Assembly: GCA_023091665.1 (NCBI GenBank)
Contig: JALJCQ010000006.1
Span: 682,001 to 746,000, forward strand
DNA length: 64,000 nt
Source: Pythium myriotylum
Taxonomy: Eukaryota; Oomycota; Peronosporomycetes; Pythiales; Pythiaceae
Direction: 5' to 3'
The notes under the pieces were generated by a model. The model made no database searches. It saw only the letters and a program-made list of their open reading frames with translations, and had not been told where the DNA came from. The stretch's first letter is position 1. Every line of letters begins with the position of its first letter. Shown piece by piece: positions 10,497-22,275 of this stretch. The position numbers and the translations under genes are program-made.

Positions 10497-11625
10497 TTAC
10501 GTCCTTTGGGAAAGTGTTAGATCCATTAGCCGGTTTTCGATTTTCTGGCGATTTACATCAGCATCTTCCTGGGTCATTCGACGGATAAATGATTCAACTC
10601 GCCGAGCACGCGAGACAAATTCACTGCTTCCCACCATCGGCTTGATCTCCACGCGGTTGAGCGAGTCCAGATACACGACCGGCTTTCTTAGCGGAGTTTC
10701 CACTCGCGATAAGCGGATTCTCCAGGTTTCGAGCATTTCAAAGCCAGACATCAAGTTTGGCATGGATCCTCGACTTTCCGCAGTCGCTGACGACATCGCT
10801 GCAAGCGAGATGATGACGCTTCCGTCTTCCGTACAGTTGCGACGAAGCATCGTCACGCCGCTCGTTGCCATTCTCCCGAAAGGCTTCGTGAGCTCGTACA
10901 CGTACTGGCTCAAGACCTCGTCCTCACGAGCTGAAGTCTCCGCTCCAAACGCCTGGTGCTGCAGCATCCGCCATAGCTCATCGGCTACGAGCGAGAGCTT
11001 GAACGGGTACTGCCAGGCCTTGCGAAAGTCGATTTGCAAGTGATCTTTCCACCGCGTCGAGACGTCTTGGTAGAGAGAACCCAGTGCTGGCGTCGCCGTA
11101 GGGGCATCCGTGGCGTCCACGAACTCCTCTAGTCGACGCCTGAGCGAGTCCGCGACGATCATGCTCTCGAGTCTTTCTTGCCGTCTCAATATCCGTGGGG
11201 ACTCCTGCAGATGATCCCCATCAAGTTCGGATGAGCTCAGTTAACGAAACCTCGTCACAACAAAACTCTACCAGAGGGATCGCTTGAGCTTGGAGCAACC
11301 GCATTACGCGGTCAGCGACGGAGAGATGCATGCGAACGACGTCTTTCAGCTGCGCGTTCTCTGCGACACTTCGGCTCCGTTGCTCGCTTTGGCTGTGGGC
11401 AATCTCGGCCCACAGCTTCGCCAAGTCCGAGCCGTCTCCGTACCGCGAGGCGTGCGCGACTGCAAGCGAGCGCTGCAGCTCGCGTACTTGAGCGCGAAGA
11501 CCGTCGCGCTCGGCTCGCTGCTGCCGCCGACGCGCTCTCCGTCGCGTCGCCGCGTCAGTCCCGTAGGATTCGTCGACGAGCGCGATTGCAGCGGCGAGAA
11601 CGGTCTCGTCAAGCGGCAGGTCCAT
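10497..11625 (-). CDS. bZIP-like/START-like family protein (two exons)
   Basis: Exons 11625-11272 and 11204-10497 on the minus strand, phase-0 intron of 67 bp, 353 aa. Exon 1: MDLPLDETVLAAAIALVDESYG, an Arg-rich patch (TRRRARRRQQRAERD), coil, then WAEIAHSQSEQRSRSVAEN. Exon 2: a START-like region with PALGS, YPFKLSLVADELW, FGRMATSGVTMLRR and the terminal IENRLMD. The start at 11625 aligns with paralogues; in-frame ATGs lie upstream. Convergent with the preceding gene. The basic patch is well preserved, so DNA or RNA binding is plausible but inferred. Confidence 0.8.
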
Positions 11626-12431
11626 CGTGGTGCTGTTCTGTTGTTGCGTGGCCACTTCGACGCTGTTTGAACTTTGCATATGTGTTATAACAGGTCCCTG
11701 AACCACAATTACCGTCATGGTTGTAAGAAATGCTTTTTCTTTTCACGAAATGTATAAGGTTTGAAAAACGAGAGGAATAGCACCCCTTGGCGGCAGATGC
11801 CACTCACGAAACCCTCTCAGATGACGACTTGGCCGTGCGACGTCGGCGCGAAGGAGCTCGATTGCATTGATTTTGCGACCGTGGTGTCCGACTTCGAAGT
11901 CTGTGAAGCTGACTTGGTCGCTAGCACATCGTATTAGACTCAAATCTTCTAATAGGTATCGCACGCATTGATCCGATTCCAAAAGAGTGAGCTGGACGCT
12001 TTTGAGAGTTCACGTGCATGACAGCAACGTTTTCGTTGCAGCCGCACTTCCCCCAAAGCCTCAATGTCGTCTCACTCGCCAACAGTAGGATCTCTCGTCT
12101 GTTACCTCTTTGAGAGTTTGTCCTTCTGAGATCCAATCAATTATTAGTTGATCGTTCGTCGAGATTCGACATCCACGACGCCAATAAGCTTGCTCTCTCG
12201 ATAGTCGAGACGATCACTAACTGCGATTCGAACTAAAGAGTACCCCCAGTACGAGCGGCATGACCAGTAGTACTTCCAAGCCGGACGCCATCTTTCCACA
12301 AGAGAACGACACGCAAAACTCACATAGGTAGGAATGTTTGCCAGCCGAATCGGAATGAGTGTTCGCGTGCTTTGACGCCACACAGGACGTCACAACAAAT
12401 AATCCTGAGACCGACAACACTCACGAAGAAG
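11626..12431. other. intergenic between divergent family members
   Basis: The upstream regions of a minus-strand and a plus-strand paralogue meet here. No gene was recognised. Confidence 0.4.
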
Positions 12432-13573
12432 ATGGAGCACGACGACGATGCGGTGCTCGCGGCAGCATTCTCGCTCATCGACGAGGTCTACAGCTCAGTG
12501 CGGAGCCACCACGTGCGCCAGCGCAACGAGATCGCGAGGCTTCGCCACGAGGTCGACGGTCTCACGTCCGCGCTCGATCGCGCACACAGCGATTTGTACG
12601 GTGACGGCACTCAGATGGCACAAATCTGGGCACAGATCGCGAGAAGCCAGCGCGACGAGAGACTGCGAGCAATCCGCGAGAACGCGTTGCTGCGTGAGGC
12701 TGCGACCACGCAGGTCGCGTTGGCAAGGCGTGCACTGAAGAACTGCGACGAACTACTCAGGATGACACGGCAGGTTCGCAATATTGGCCTACATATCTGT
12801 TGCGTGGAGAAATTGTACTAATCGTGTTCGCGGTGTAGCAATCCATAGATATTGAACGATGTCTTGTCCTCGAACGATCGCTAATGCCTGCGGTCTTGCA
12901 GCAGGAACTGGATCGAATCTGTCGCGAGCAGAACTCGGGGTGGGCCACGCCGCGACCTCCGATCGGAACTCACCGACGGGAACGTCAAGCTCTGTATAGC
13001 GACTCCGGAGACACACTGCGATTCCAATTCCAGTTCGCGGGGTACTACCCGTTCAAGCTCTCCGTCGTTGCCAAAGAATTGTGGGGCGTTGTCATCGAAG
13101 ACACACTAGGGAGCGAAAATCTGGGGCCTGACACCAACCAAGTTTGTGGGCATATCACTGTCGAGCGCGTCAAACCCTTTGGTCGCTTTGCGATCCACGG
13201 GCCAACCATGGTTCGGAGATACTACACAAAAGACGGTGGCGTAATGATCGGCTGGGCTTCGGTAACATCGTCAATACTCAATCGAGAAGAGAAATCGCCC
13301 AATCTGATGGCTGGTTTGGAGCTGATTGAATCTGGATCCCTACGGTTGACACGTGTCCCGTCGTCAACTCACAAACACCTCGTATACGTGGAGACAAGCA
13401 CCCATATCCACGTGGCTCCCGCGGTAAGAGAAGAAGAGACCGCGCTAAAGCTTCGCCATATTGAAGAATTTATGCTACGTCTCAGCAAAGAGGAAGGCGA
13501 TTTCAATCGCCAGAAAGTAGAGAATCGACTGCTAGATGCCGCGATAGCAGATTGTCGAAGATCGATGTGTTGA
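12432..13573 (+). CDS. bZIP-like/START-like family protein (two exons)
   Basis: Join of 12432-12773 and 12902-13573, 337 aa, phase-0 intron of 128 bp, the longest resolved in the array. Exon 1: MEHDDDAVLAAAFSLIDEVYS, a short basic stretch VRQRNEI, coil, then WAQIARSQRDERLRAIREN. Exon 2: TPRPPIG, YYPFKLSVVAKELWG, ERVKPFGRFAIHGPTMVRR, VENRLLDAAI. The acceptor choice (ttgcag|cag) has an alternative 3 nt downstream. The START-like half is complete. Confidence 0.82.
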
Positions 13574-14300
13574 ATCGTTCTACCAGACTGAATGTCCCAG
13601 TTATTTTCTGATCGTTTTAAGCACTGCTCAACGCATGTTGTGCAGTGCTACACGGGCTGGACATGAGCATGAACATACACGGTGGATGCATAAATGGAGG
13701 GAATATCGATGGACGGAGTGTTCTTACAGCGTGTCATCAACGGAAACTCAAGCGCATCACCGGTGTTCCAGCTGTGCAGGGAGATGATCGTTACTGGAAA
13801 CTGCATTGGCTTCCACACGGGATCTGCGAAATCTCGCGGCCTAAGTGTACATTTCGGTTTGACGTGAATTGTTTGCGCCCACCAGATTCTTCTGAAGTCA
13901 ACTTCTCATCCATGCGGACAATCCTCGAGTGTGGGATACTGTGACACTGCTTGGCATACTGTACAACTTTCACATACTGCGGACCCATTTTCTGTATCCG
14001 AAGACACGACAGCCACGAGATCGCGCAAACACCACATGCTCCAGTCAAAGTGGGGCGCCGAGATCGTTCCCAACTTCTAGCGGTCACTGCGAGAGTCGGT
14101 GCCAAATCGTCAACTGGAAGAGCCGCTGAGTGTTGGTGCAAAGATCACCCACAATCCACCGGGATGTGAGGCCGCTCCTGTCATCGGTCGACAGAGCCAT
14201 AAACCGGTCGCCAAACGAATGGAATGATTGTGATCGCGAGAATGCTGGTGTTGGCATCCATCCTGCGGGACGACGGTGACTCGGCAGCTTCAGAGTTGAC
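13574..14300. other. intergenic, no gene seen
   Basis: 727 bp between two plus-strand paralogues; nothing supportable was found. Confidence 0.4.
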
Positions 14301-15487
14301 ATGGACCCCAACACGGACCTCGACGACGACGTACTGGAATCAGCCGCGGCTCTGATCGACGATGTGTATGCATTTAGCAGCGGTTCCGAGGTCACGAGCG
14401 ACCATGAGCATGTTTCAAGTCGAAGGGTGAGGGTACGAGAGGAACATCGCACCAAAGTCGCCAGGCTGGAATCGCAGATCGCTGAACTCGAGCAGAATTT
14501 ACGTGACACATACAACGATAGGTATGGTAATGACTTCATGGCTCAGCTTTGGGAGGACATTGCAACAGACGAAAGTGCCGAGCTTGAGGAAGCTGTTACT
14601 ACGAACGCAAGACTAAAAAACGTCGCAAGAGAACAACTCTCAGACTCGCAAAAGATTAAAGAACTACTCGCCGAGTCGCTCGAATTAACGCAAACGTCGG
14701 TAAGTTTTACTCGTTTGAGTCCAATACACCATTCTGAAGGATTTTCGAGCGTCTGTGCGAACCGGTCGCAACGGCGAATGACCAGGAGCAAATAGATACA
14801 TCTCATTTAGAGGCTTCTCTTCGTTTGCAACTCCGAAGAACTGACTTTGCTCGCGACCCAGCTTGGGCATGCCCATGTGCCTCGATTGGCTCACCCTTTT
14901 GGGAACGTGAAAGCCATTTTGATGACCTGGGACGGAGACTCATAATTCGCAATCGGTATGCAGCTTACTTCCCATTCAAGATGTCCGTAGTTGTGCGCGC
15001 GTTTTGGAACCTTATCAATGAACGAGATGTGGAAACCGAAGGATACTCGGAGCATGAATCGGAAGTGTCTAGACCAATTTCCTCTCTCATCGAGGAGCCT
15101 TATGGTCGAGCCGAGAGCCATGGGGTTGGCGTCTTCCGACGAGAAAATCGACCGGACGGGTCGGTCCACTTTACTTGGGGATCCATCGCGATGCCACCTT
15201 CGAACGACATGGATGCGTCGACCAACTTGTTGGTTGGTCTCGTTGCGCACGAGACAGGATGGGGGCGAGCAACTAGAATCAACAGTTCACGCCAGCAATC
15301 GCTCATATATTTCGAGCATGTGGCCCTGAAAGAGATCCACCCGACGACAGATGGTGACAAGATGGTACAGCTCAAGCACCTAGAAGAGTTCCTGCGGCGA
15401 GTGAGCATTAGTCATAACCCAACTGGCTGGCAGCGATTGGAGAATGCCGCGATCGACGCTAGCTCTTCAAGGAAATTTCGTTCTTGA
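14301..15487 (+). CDS. bZIP-like/START-like family protein (two exons)
   Basis: Join of 14301-14699 and 14786-15487, 366 aa, phase-0 intron of 86 bp (gtaagt...ccag). Exon 1: acidic VLESAAALIDDVYAF, VREEHRTKVARLESQI (few basic residues), coil, then WEDIATDESAELEEAVTTN, where the usual Arg/Gln positions have become acidic. Exon 2 carries the subfamily signature DPAWACPCASIGSPFWE, followed by IRNRYAAYFPFKMSVV, FTWGSIAMP, ETGWGRATR and LENAAIDAS. The START-like half is intact. The weak basic patch makes DNA binding doubtful. Confidence 0.82.
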
Positions 15488-16108
15488 TGGGATTAGATCA
15501 TTCAACCACTTTTAGTTTATTCAAGTGCCACGTTCTTGGTTAGTCCGGCTTTGCTCTTTTGGCACAAGTTGCTCTACGCGAGCACCAGAAAGGGAAATCT
15601 ACGGTATCGTCATTATGACTTTGTGCAAGCTCTATCCTACTTCGCGAACTCTGTGGTATCTAGTTGTGTTCTTGTGATCACACCTTAGAGCGATAGCCGT
15701 CAATTCCAAGAGCAAGAAATGAACCGTAAATGACAGGGGACAAACAAACGAAATGTCTAGTATTGTGACTAGCATCTCAGCATGGGGCAATATCACCGAA
15801 ACTTGCATTTTTGGCAATTATCTGTGAACAAGTCGTGACGCAATTTCAAGTAATCGAGTGCGGTTTACCCCCGGGGTAATCGCAATTGTAAGTATACTTC
15901 GCAGGTTTACCAAGGTTCCCTTTCGTGCTGACATAGAATCCACAGCAAATCCATGCCTGGTTGACATCCGAGTATTTGAGCTTTCACACTTCTCACACTG
16001 TCGTTGCAGTAGGTCAGCGAGTACCAAAGTCAGCCTGAAGCTACTGAATCAACTCCGCCTGAAATAATACCAGACCGGCGCTCTTTTTGTAGCAAGGGCA
16101 ACAAGAAA
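15488..16108. other. gap between convergent genes
   Basis: 621 bp between convergent 3' ends; no gene or repeat was recognised. Confidence 0.4.
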
Positions 16109-17226
16109 TCAACGGGTCCTCACTTGAGAGGCGTTGGCTAGGGCTGCATCGAAGAGTCTGTTCTCCACACCTTGCAACCCTCTTACAAATCCTTCGGCGT
16201 TGAACACCATAAAATCACGTAGTCGCTCAAGGTTCTGTCGTGTTTGGGAAATCTTTGAAATGGGCACAGCGCGAACAGGAGTGTTTGCTTCAACGTAAAC
16301 AACTGCGCGTTGGTTTGAAACCTCCACACGGGAGACGCGCATCCATCCGTCTTCGATCGTTCGCAAGCCCGTCATCAAATTCGATGACTGGTTGTCAAGA
16401 GGAAACGACAGCGCTGACCAGTGGAATATCACATCTCCGTTTCTTGCAAAAGATCGACGAGCTACAGAACGACCATGCATCGTTATACGGCCGATGGGCT
16501 TGCGCTGGTCGACCATCCAGCAGCCCCACAGTTCGTCGTCGTGACGTCCCGAATCGTCTGTGCTCATAGCCTCCCCGCTCACAAACTGCCACATTTGGTC
16601 TGAAACAAGCGAGAGCTTGAATGGGTAATATTGAGCAAACCCATACTCAGCTTCCAGTGTCTCCCCTGTGATGCAGGAGTTACAGTCCTGAAACCGCGAC
16701 CCCAGTGTTGGTCGTGGCACTGTTCGGCACAGACTCTCATCACTACAGATGTAATGCAACCGCTCTCGCATCTCCACGGGAACCTGGAATATCGCCACCG
16801 TTTTATGAATCACGTGGCACGTGGGCTGCTCCCGCCATTCAGGACCTTGCCTCGTTAGTATGCTGCTCGTATACGTTGATTACGAGATTCTGCCGTACGC
16901 ACCACTTGAGCCGAGCATGCCAGCAATTCCCCGTATTTTTGCAGCACCGATCTCGCGAGTGAAGCGTGTGCTTCCACTACTTCTCGCAATCGCTTGTTCC
17001 GACGCAGGGTCTCTTCTCTCTGGTCGCTCTGCGAGTTCGCGACCTGCATCCAGAGCGCCGTTGTATTGGAGCCGTCGCAGAATAGATCCAGCGTCGCCAC
17101 GAGTGCGTCGATCTCGCATCGCAGTGAGTTTATCGCGTCGCGCGGAGTGGCGGGACCCACAGGAAGCGTGAACGCGTCGTCGATGAACGCCAACGCAGCT
17201 GCGAGTACGTCGTCGTCCGTCTCCAT
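16109..17226 (-). CDS. bZIP-like/START-like family protein (two exons)
   Basis: Exons 17226-16906 (or 16903, since a tandem gtggtg leaves the donor ambiguous by one codon) and 16783-16109; about 331 aa; phase 0. Exon 1: METDDDVLAAALAFIDDAF, then PRDAINSLRCEIDAL with almost no basic residues, and WMQVANSQSDQREETLRRN. Exon 2: VPRPTLGSRF, YYPFKLSLVSDQMW, PIGRITMHGRSVARR, VENRLFDAALA. The START-like half is complete and the basic patch is essentially absent, so this is a candidate non-DNA-binding partner. Confidence 0.8.
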
Positions 17227-18231
17227 GATGTGAGACTCTGGTGATGGATTCGTCACTCAGGTCACTCCTGCGAGAGGGCATAATGCGAAGGGGATGTGAC
17301 GATGATGATGACGGTCTCCCCAACTTCTGCTTGAAGGTTGTCTGGCAATGAGAAGGTGCAGGACGGAATGGTGGTACACAGGTCCTGAATGTCGATCACA
17401 ACGTGATTGCAGCGAACGTGGGTCGTGATTCCACGGATCGCAGCGAGCAATCCAAACTCCACGGTCTTCACTAAGGCATCCTCGTTTTGAATGGAAGCTT
17501 ATTCCCATTGTTTTCCTCGGAGGAGTGTGAGAACAGTCTGGACATGCCCGAGGTCAGGCTTGCAAGAATCAAACGCTCCCTTCATTCGACTTTGACTTTG
17601 ACTTTGAAGTTGAGGTCTATTAGATCGCTACGTTTAAAGAATCCAATAGCCGCAGCTGTTGGGGCTGCACCTTTTTATCTTTTCTTCAGAACAAGAGGGC
17701 TCCACCGTCGACGGTGAGCACAGTCTTTTCCTGACATCATCGGGAATGTTCCGACGGCCTTCTGTCAAACCGGTCTAATCAGTTCTTCTGTTTAACCGGG
17801 CGTATCATGGTTGCTTGTGGCTTGCTGCCGTCGCGGAGCCTTAGCGACGACCACAAACGGGTGAACTCCCTCGTACCTCTCCAGGCACTGTCGTCTGGCT
17901 TTTAATCGATGGAGCAGTCGATCACCAAACGTTCTTCGCTCCGTCCTCTGCAGATCTACCAAGTCAAGGTAGCCCACATGCACACTCATCCTCTTTCTGC
18001 GCGGGCCACCACCAGAGCAGCGGCTGCGTCGTCACCAAGCGCGTCTTGCACGCCTTCTCTTCCCTTGCGGGTCTTCTCCACCACCGGGGTAGTGACCGCG
18101 TCGTTCTGCTGTGGCACGTGCTTTGCGCACGCGCATTTCGAAGCCTTGAGAGAGAGAGAGAGAGCAAATGAAGTCTATTGAGTTCAACGAGTGTGAATCC
18201 TAATAGCTGGAGAGGCTCGGTGTAGAACCTG
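17227..18231. other. upstream region / retrotransposon flank
   Basis: About 1 kb upstream of a minus-strand gene and next to the 3' end of the retrotransposon. It contains a pyrimidine/purine-rich stretch (tgactttgactttgac near 17589-17608) and a (GA)n tract near 18158-18174. No gene was recognised. Confidence 0.4.
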
Positions 18232-19350
18232 CTAACGCTCAACGTAGTCGGTCTGGATGGACCACCACGGACGCAGGTCGGTAGCGAGCATATGTCGGAG
18301 GGCAGAGTGGCCGTCGAGAGAGGTAGGGTGAGTGGCGTGCGTGCTGGCTCGCGAAGTCATCGCGTGGGTGGCCAGTGCGTTCGCCATCGTGAGCTCCGAT
18401 CGTGGGAGTTGGTGCCAGCGGCAGATGCCGAGGCGATCGGCGTGGGCTCGTGCTTGATCGTACTGACGACGCAGGTGAGGGCGACGCGGCGGGTGTCGCG
18501 TGCGTAGAAGGCGTAGGACGATGCCGTTGGAGCCTCCGACTTCAACATGGTCGAGGCGGTGCGATAGGGCGGCCTGTAGGCCAGCAAGAAGTCCTCGGAA
18601 GGCAGCTTGGTTGGGCGTCATGGAGCACGAGTCAAGACAGATCGCTGAACTCCAGAGGACGGAGGCTTCCCCTGACGCCGGGGTGTAGCGTACAAGCACA
18701 GCTCCGGCTCCTCCGGGGCCGGGGTTGCGAGGAGTATCTCCAGCGAATAGAAGCAGATGCATCGTTGTCGTGGGAGGCAGTAGATGTGCCGCCGGGCTCG
18801 ATGGCATGGTGTTCTCGGACTTAATACGGAGTCGAAGCTCGTCTATGACAACGAGGTGGCACTTCGGGGTGGAGTGAGCAGCGGCGAGGCGAGTCCGGGT
18901 AACCTGGAGAGCTCGTTGACATGCCGCTTCGTGTAGCACAGCTGCTTGGGCAAAAGACCATAGGCGATCGTCGTCAGCACGCCGCGAGCGCCAGGCTTTA
19001 AGAAGCACGAGAGTCTCCAGCACAATTTGTCGCCAGGCCACCGCCATCACCGGGAACAAATCCACGGCAGAGTCGTCGGCATGAGGTTGACTCCGGGGAG
19101 GTGAGAGAAGTTCCCAGGTTTTGAGTGGCGAGTGCGACAGTTGCAAGCTGAAGATGTCGTGGAGGAAGAGCCGGGTAGTCGCTGGACCTTGGGTGTGCCA
19201 GATGCCCAGACCCGCCCACCATGAACGGACCTGGGTCCAGATATGCTGTGCGGCTGGGCACTGCCACACAATGTGGAATGTGCTACCACCAGCGGAACCA
19301 ACGAGCGGGCAGTGGGGACATCCCCGGCGCTGGGTTGTCCAGTGTCCCAA
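18232..19350 (-). CDS. retrotransposon ORF2 3' part: zinc finger and RNase H-like
   Basis: 372 open codons in one frame. The first 31 residues hold a CPHC...HIVWQC finger typical of regions downstream of LINE RT. Residues about 199-335 resemble RNase H: GDTPRNPGPGGAGAVLVRY, NQAAFRGLLAGLQAA, ANALATHAM. The expected metal-binding acids are replaced: Ala203 (for Asp), Ala250 (for Glu), Gly273 (for Asp) and Asn324 (for Asp), by eye alignment. The frame differs from that of the RT upstream; the junction lies near 19350. Probably catalytically inactive. Confidence 0.7.
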   Translation of the reverse strand: MGHWTTQRRGCPHCPLVGSAGGSTFHIVWQCPAAQHIWTQVRSWWAGLGIWHTQGPATTRLFLHDIFSLQLSHSPLKTWELLSPPRSQPHADDSAVDLFPVMAVAWRQIVLETLVLLKAWRSRRADDDRLWSFAQAAVLHEAACQRALQVTRTRLAAAHSTPKCHLVVIDELRLRIKSENTMPSSPAAHLLPPTTTMHLLLFAGDTPRNPGPGGAGAVLVRYTPASGEASVLWSSAICLDSCSMTPNQAAFRGLLAGLQAALSHRLDHVEVGGSNGIVLRLLRTRHPPRRPHLRRQYDQARAHADRLGICRWHQLPRSELTMANALATHAMTSRASTHATHPTSLDGHSALRHMLATDLRPWWSIQTDYVER

Positions 19351-22260
19351 CCTGATAATCGGTTCGCCTTAACTTGGAAGAAGGTGAGGCGTTGCCGGCT
19401 GGTTGTGTGCTCGAGGGAGTAAAGTTCCGGCCAGTCGACCTCATCGAGGGCAGTGCCAAAGTCGGAAGATACCGCGTGGGCAGCATCACTGAGGGCTGCA
19501 AGTTCCTTGTCTACCTCGTCATTACGAGCCATTCGGAGAAGCCCCCGGAGATAACGTCTTGACACTCTGGTGGCGGAACCCCACAGAGGCATGACAGGGG
19601 AGAGGAGGGTGTGTGGCAGCAACTGGAGTCGCCGCCGCCCACATGCTAGCCTCGCTAGAGTTTCCGCATGACGAAGTGTTTTAACCGGACCAAGGTCCGT
19701 GAAGGGGCCTCCACCAATGGCACGCTGAAGGCGGATACCGTCTGGATGAGGGAGTAGCTTCCAGCGATCTGGGGTGCGGCCGCCTTCAACCAGCTCGTCC
19801 GGATGTGCTGGCGAGAAGAGGAGCTCTGGGTAACAAATCACGAGAAGGTCACACAGAACGCGGAAGCTGCGAGCACTGGGATCAGGAAAAGGTACTCCAC
19901 GATGACGAAAGCGGAGAGTCGAGGGCGTGAGCCACTCGAATTCCACCGTGTCCGCAACAGTGGAGGATCCTAGGGCTAGGCCTGGGAGATCGCTCGCCCG
20001 GGGAGGGTAGCCGTTGGTGTTGAGCAGGAGATCACCACCAAGGATCGGAGAGACAAGGAGGCTCGCGATGTTGAGGCCCCCAAATGCCGATTTCTGGATC
20101 GCCCGGATAACCTTAAGTTGGGGAAGAAGATCCGAATAGTTCCGTTGGTACCAGCCGTCGACCCAGGTGCCATCCTGGAGCTTCGCACGCCCGGCCTTGT
20201 TGACAACCTGGATTAGCGCAGACATCTCATCTGGCGAGCGTTGCCTGCAGGACGCTGCTCGGAGAACAGTGAGCCCAGACATGGCTAGGGTGGCACAGAG
20301 CCGCGGTGGCGTGACCGGGCCACGTCCCGGCGAGATCGTCGACTCGGTGCCCTTGATTGCTGCCGCGGCCAATAAGCGTCCTACCGCCGCAGCGAGAGTA
20401 CTGGAGGCGGACGCCCAGCGTTGAAGTGTAGTGGCCGCGAGGAGGAGAAGTTCATCTCGGACGGAAGGAATCTGGAGACCACCCGTTGCACGCTGTGCAT
20501 GGGCGACATTCCGACTGACCCACGCGCGACGGACGCGCGTGCGGACTGATAAGCTACCTCCCCACGTGTAGTTATCCACGAGCAGCTCAAGCTTGTGCAC
20601 TTGTTTGGCGGTTGGCCAGCTGTGCCGAGCAACGAAGGGGATCTTCGGGAGTATCACAGCTTGGCAGACTTGCACGCGCTGCAGCAGGTCCGTCGTCTTG
20701 ATCGAGGCGAGATGGAGCTTTGCCTGGAGCTGCTGTAGCGTCAGATCCCAGATGGCGTCGAGGTTGGGGAGGGTGGAGATTTGCCCGCCCAAATACCGAT
20801 TAAGCTGAGAGGCTGACGCGACCGGGAAGACCGAAAGTCGTGTGGCTCTGGGAACATGGTCTGGGTCGAGACAGACCGCGACGCTTTTCTTGACGTTCAC
20901 CTGGAGACCAGAGACGGATGCAAAGCGCTGTAGGAGGTCGTGCAGAGCGCAAGTTTCCTCAGGCGACCGTAGATAGACCGTGGTGTCATCCGCAAAGCCA
21001 ACAATGGACACATGGGCACCGTCAGCTAGCTTGAGACCTGGCAATCGCGGCGAGCTCAGAACGAGTTCGTAGAGGGTGTCAACAGCCAGAACAAAAAGCG
21101 TAGGGGCCAGTGGACAGCCCTGCCGGATCCCAGTCGTGATGGCGATATCAGCAGACACGTCAGAGTCTGCCAGGTACGACGCAGTTGTGCCAAGATGCAT
21201 AGCGTGGACGGCCTGGATGAGCTGAGGAGAGAACCCATGTCGAGTGAGTGCCAGCCGTAGAAACCGCCGGTCCAAAGTATCATAAGCTTTCGCGAAGTCG
21301 AGTAGGACCGCGAGTGCTGACGGTTCCAGCTCGCCGTCTCGTGCCCGCTTCTGCAGTGCTGCCCAGATATCAATGGCGTCATGCACTTGGCGGCCGAGAA
21401 CAAACCCGTGCTGGGTCGTCGAGACAAGCCGGGGAACGTGGCGGCGAATCCGATTGAGAAGGACCTTGGCATAAATCTTGTAATCCGTGTTCAGTAGAGC
21501 AATTGGACGGAAGTCAAGGCCGCTGGTCGGGGTCGTCGTTTTTGGAATGCAAAAGATAGACGCTGACTTGAAGCTGGTAGGTAGGATACCGCTACGGTAC
21601 CACAGCGAGAAAAGAGGCGCCAGAACGATAGTGAGTTCGTCCGCATGCGCTCGGTAGCAGTCGTTGGGGAAGCCGTCGGGACCGCACGCTTTCCCGCGGG
21701 GGCAAGAGCGGATGGCAGCCGCAACTTCCTCCTCCGTGATATCCACGTCCATGTCCGCGAGTAGGGGCTCGGGTCGTCTTGGCGGCAAGCTCGCGAAGAA
21801 GAGATCCTGCAGGTAAATATCACAGGGGGGGGGGGGGGGGGGGGGGGGGGGGCGCTGGGTGATCGGGGTCCAGTCTCCAGCGACACGATCGGCCGGGTCT
21901 TGAGGTGGGCCGTCCACTGACGGTAGTCGCGCCGTTTGCTTGCGGCCCAGGAGGGTTGATTCGTCGGAAGAGCGACGAGGCCGACTCAGCCATGGTGCCG
22001 GAGTGCGATGCCATCCGCTGGAGTTGCCGTCTCGCCGTCCCGTTGGCCTGGATAACAATGAGCTTCCGACGAATAGACTGGAACCGTCGTGCTGGGTCAA
22101 GTGAAAGAGCAGACATCCCTCGTGTGATGTCCGAGACCGTGGCATCTGCTGGGAGGCCGACGAGCTTTCGTGAGAAGACAATGTCCTGCAGGGCCCGACT
22201 AAGCCTTTTCATCTTGTCACGATGAGCTTGGGCCGCCGATGCCAGGCAGTTTTTGCGTTC
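19340..22260 (-). CDS. retrotransposon reverse transcriptase region
   Basis: A minus-strand open frame with the LINE RT motifs in order: AIRSCPRGKACGPDGFP, FRPIALLNTDYKIYAKVL, TQHGFVLGRQVHDAI, VLLDFAKAYDTLD (catalytic Asp near 21298), GIRQGCPLAPTLF, then GFADDTTVYL (catalytic Asp pair at 20985-20999). A thumb/linker region follows. The catalytic residues are intact. Upstream a coiled linker (SLRERKNCLASAAQAH) follows an in-frame TGA at 22276, and the frame changes before the G28 tract at 21825-21852. Confidence 0.85.
21825..21852. repeat. G28 homopolymer inside the RT coding region
   Basis: An uninterrupted run of 28 G (poly-C on the coding strand, read as polyproline) in the linker before the RT core. 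The reading frame on either side depends on its exact length. A second run, G12, lies at 22990-23001 in the endonuclease region. Confidence 0.85.
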
Positions 22261-22275
22261 CCGCAAACTGGAGCG

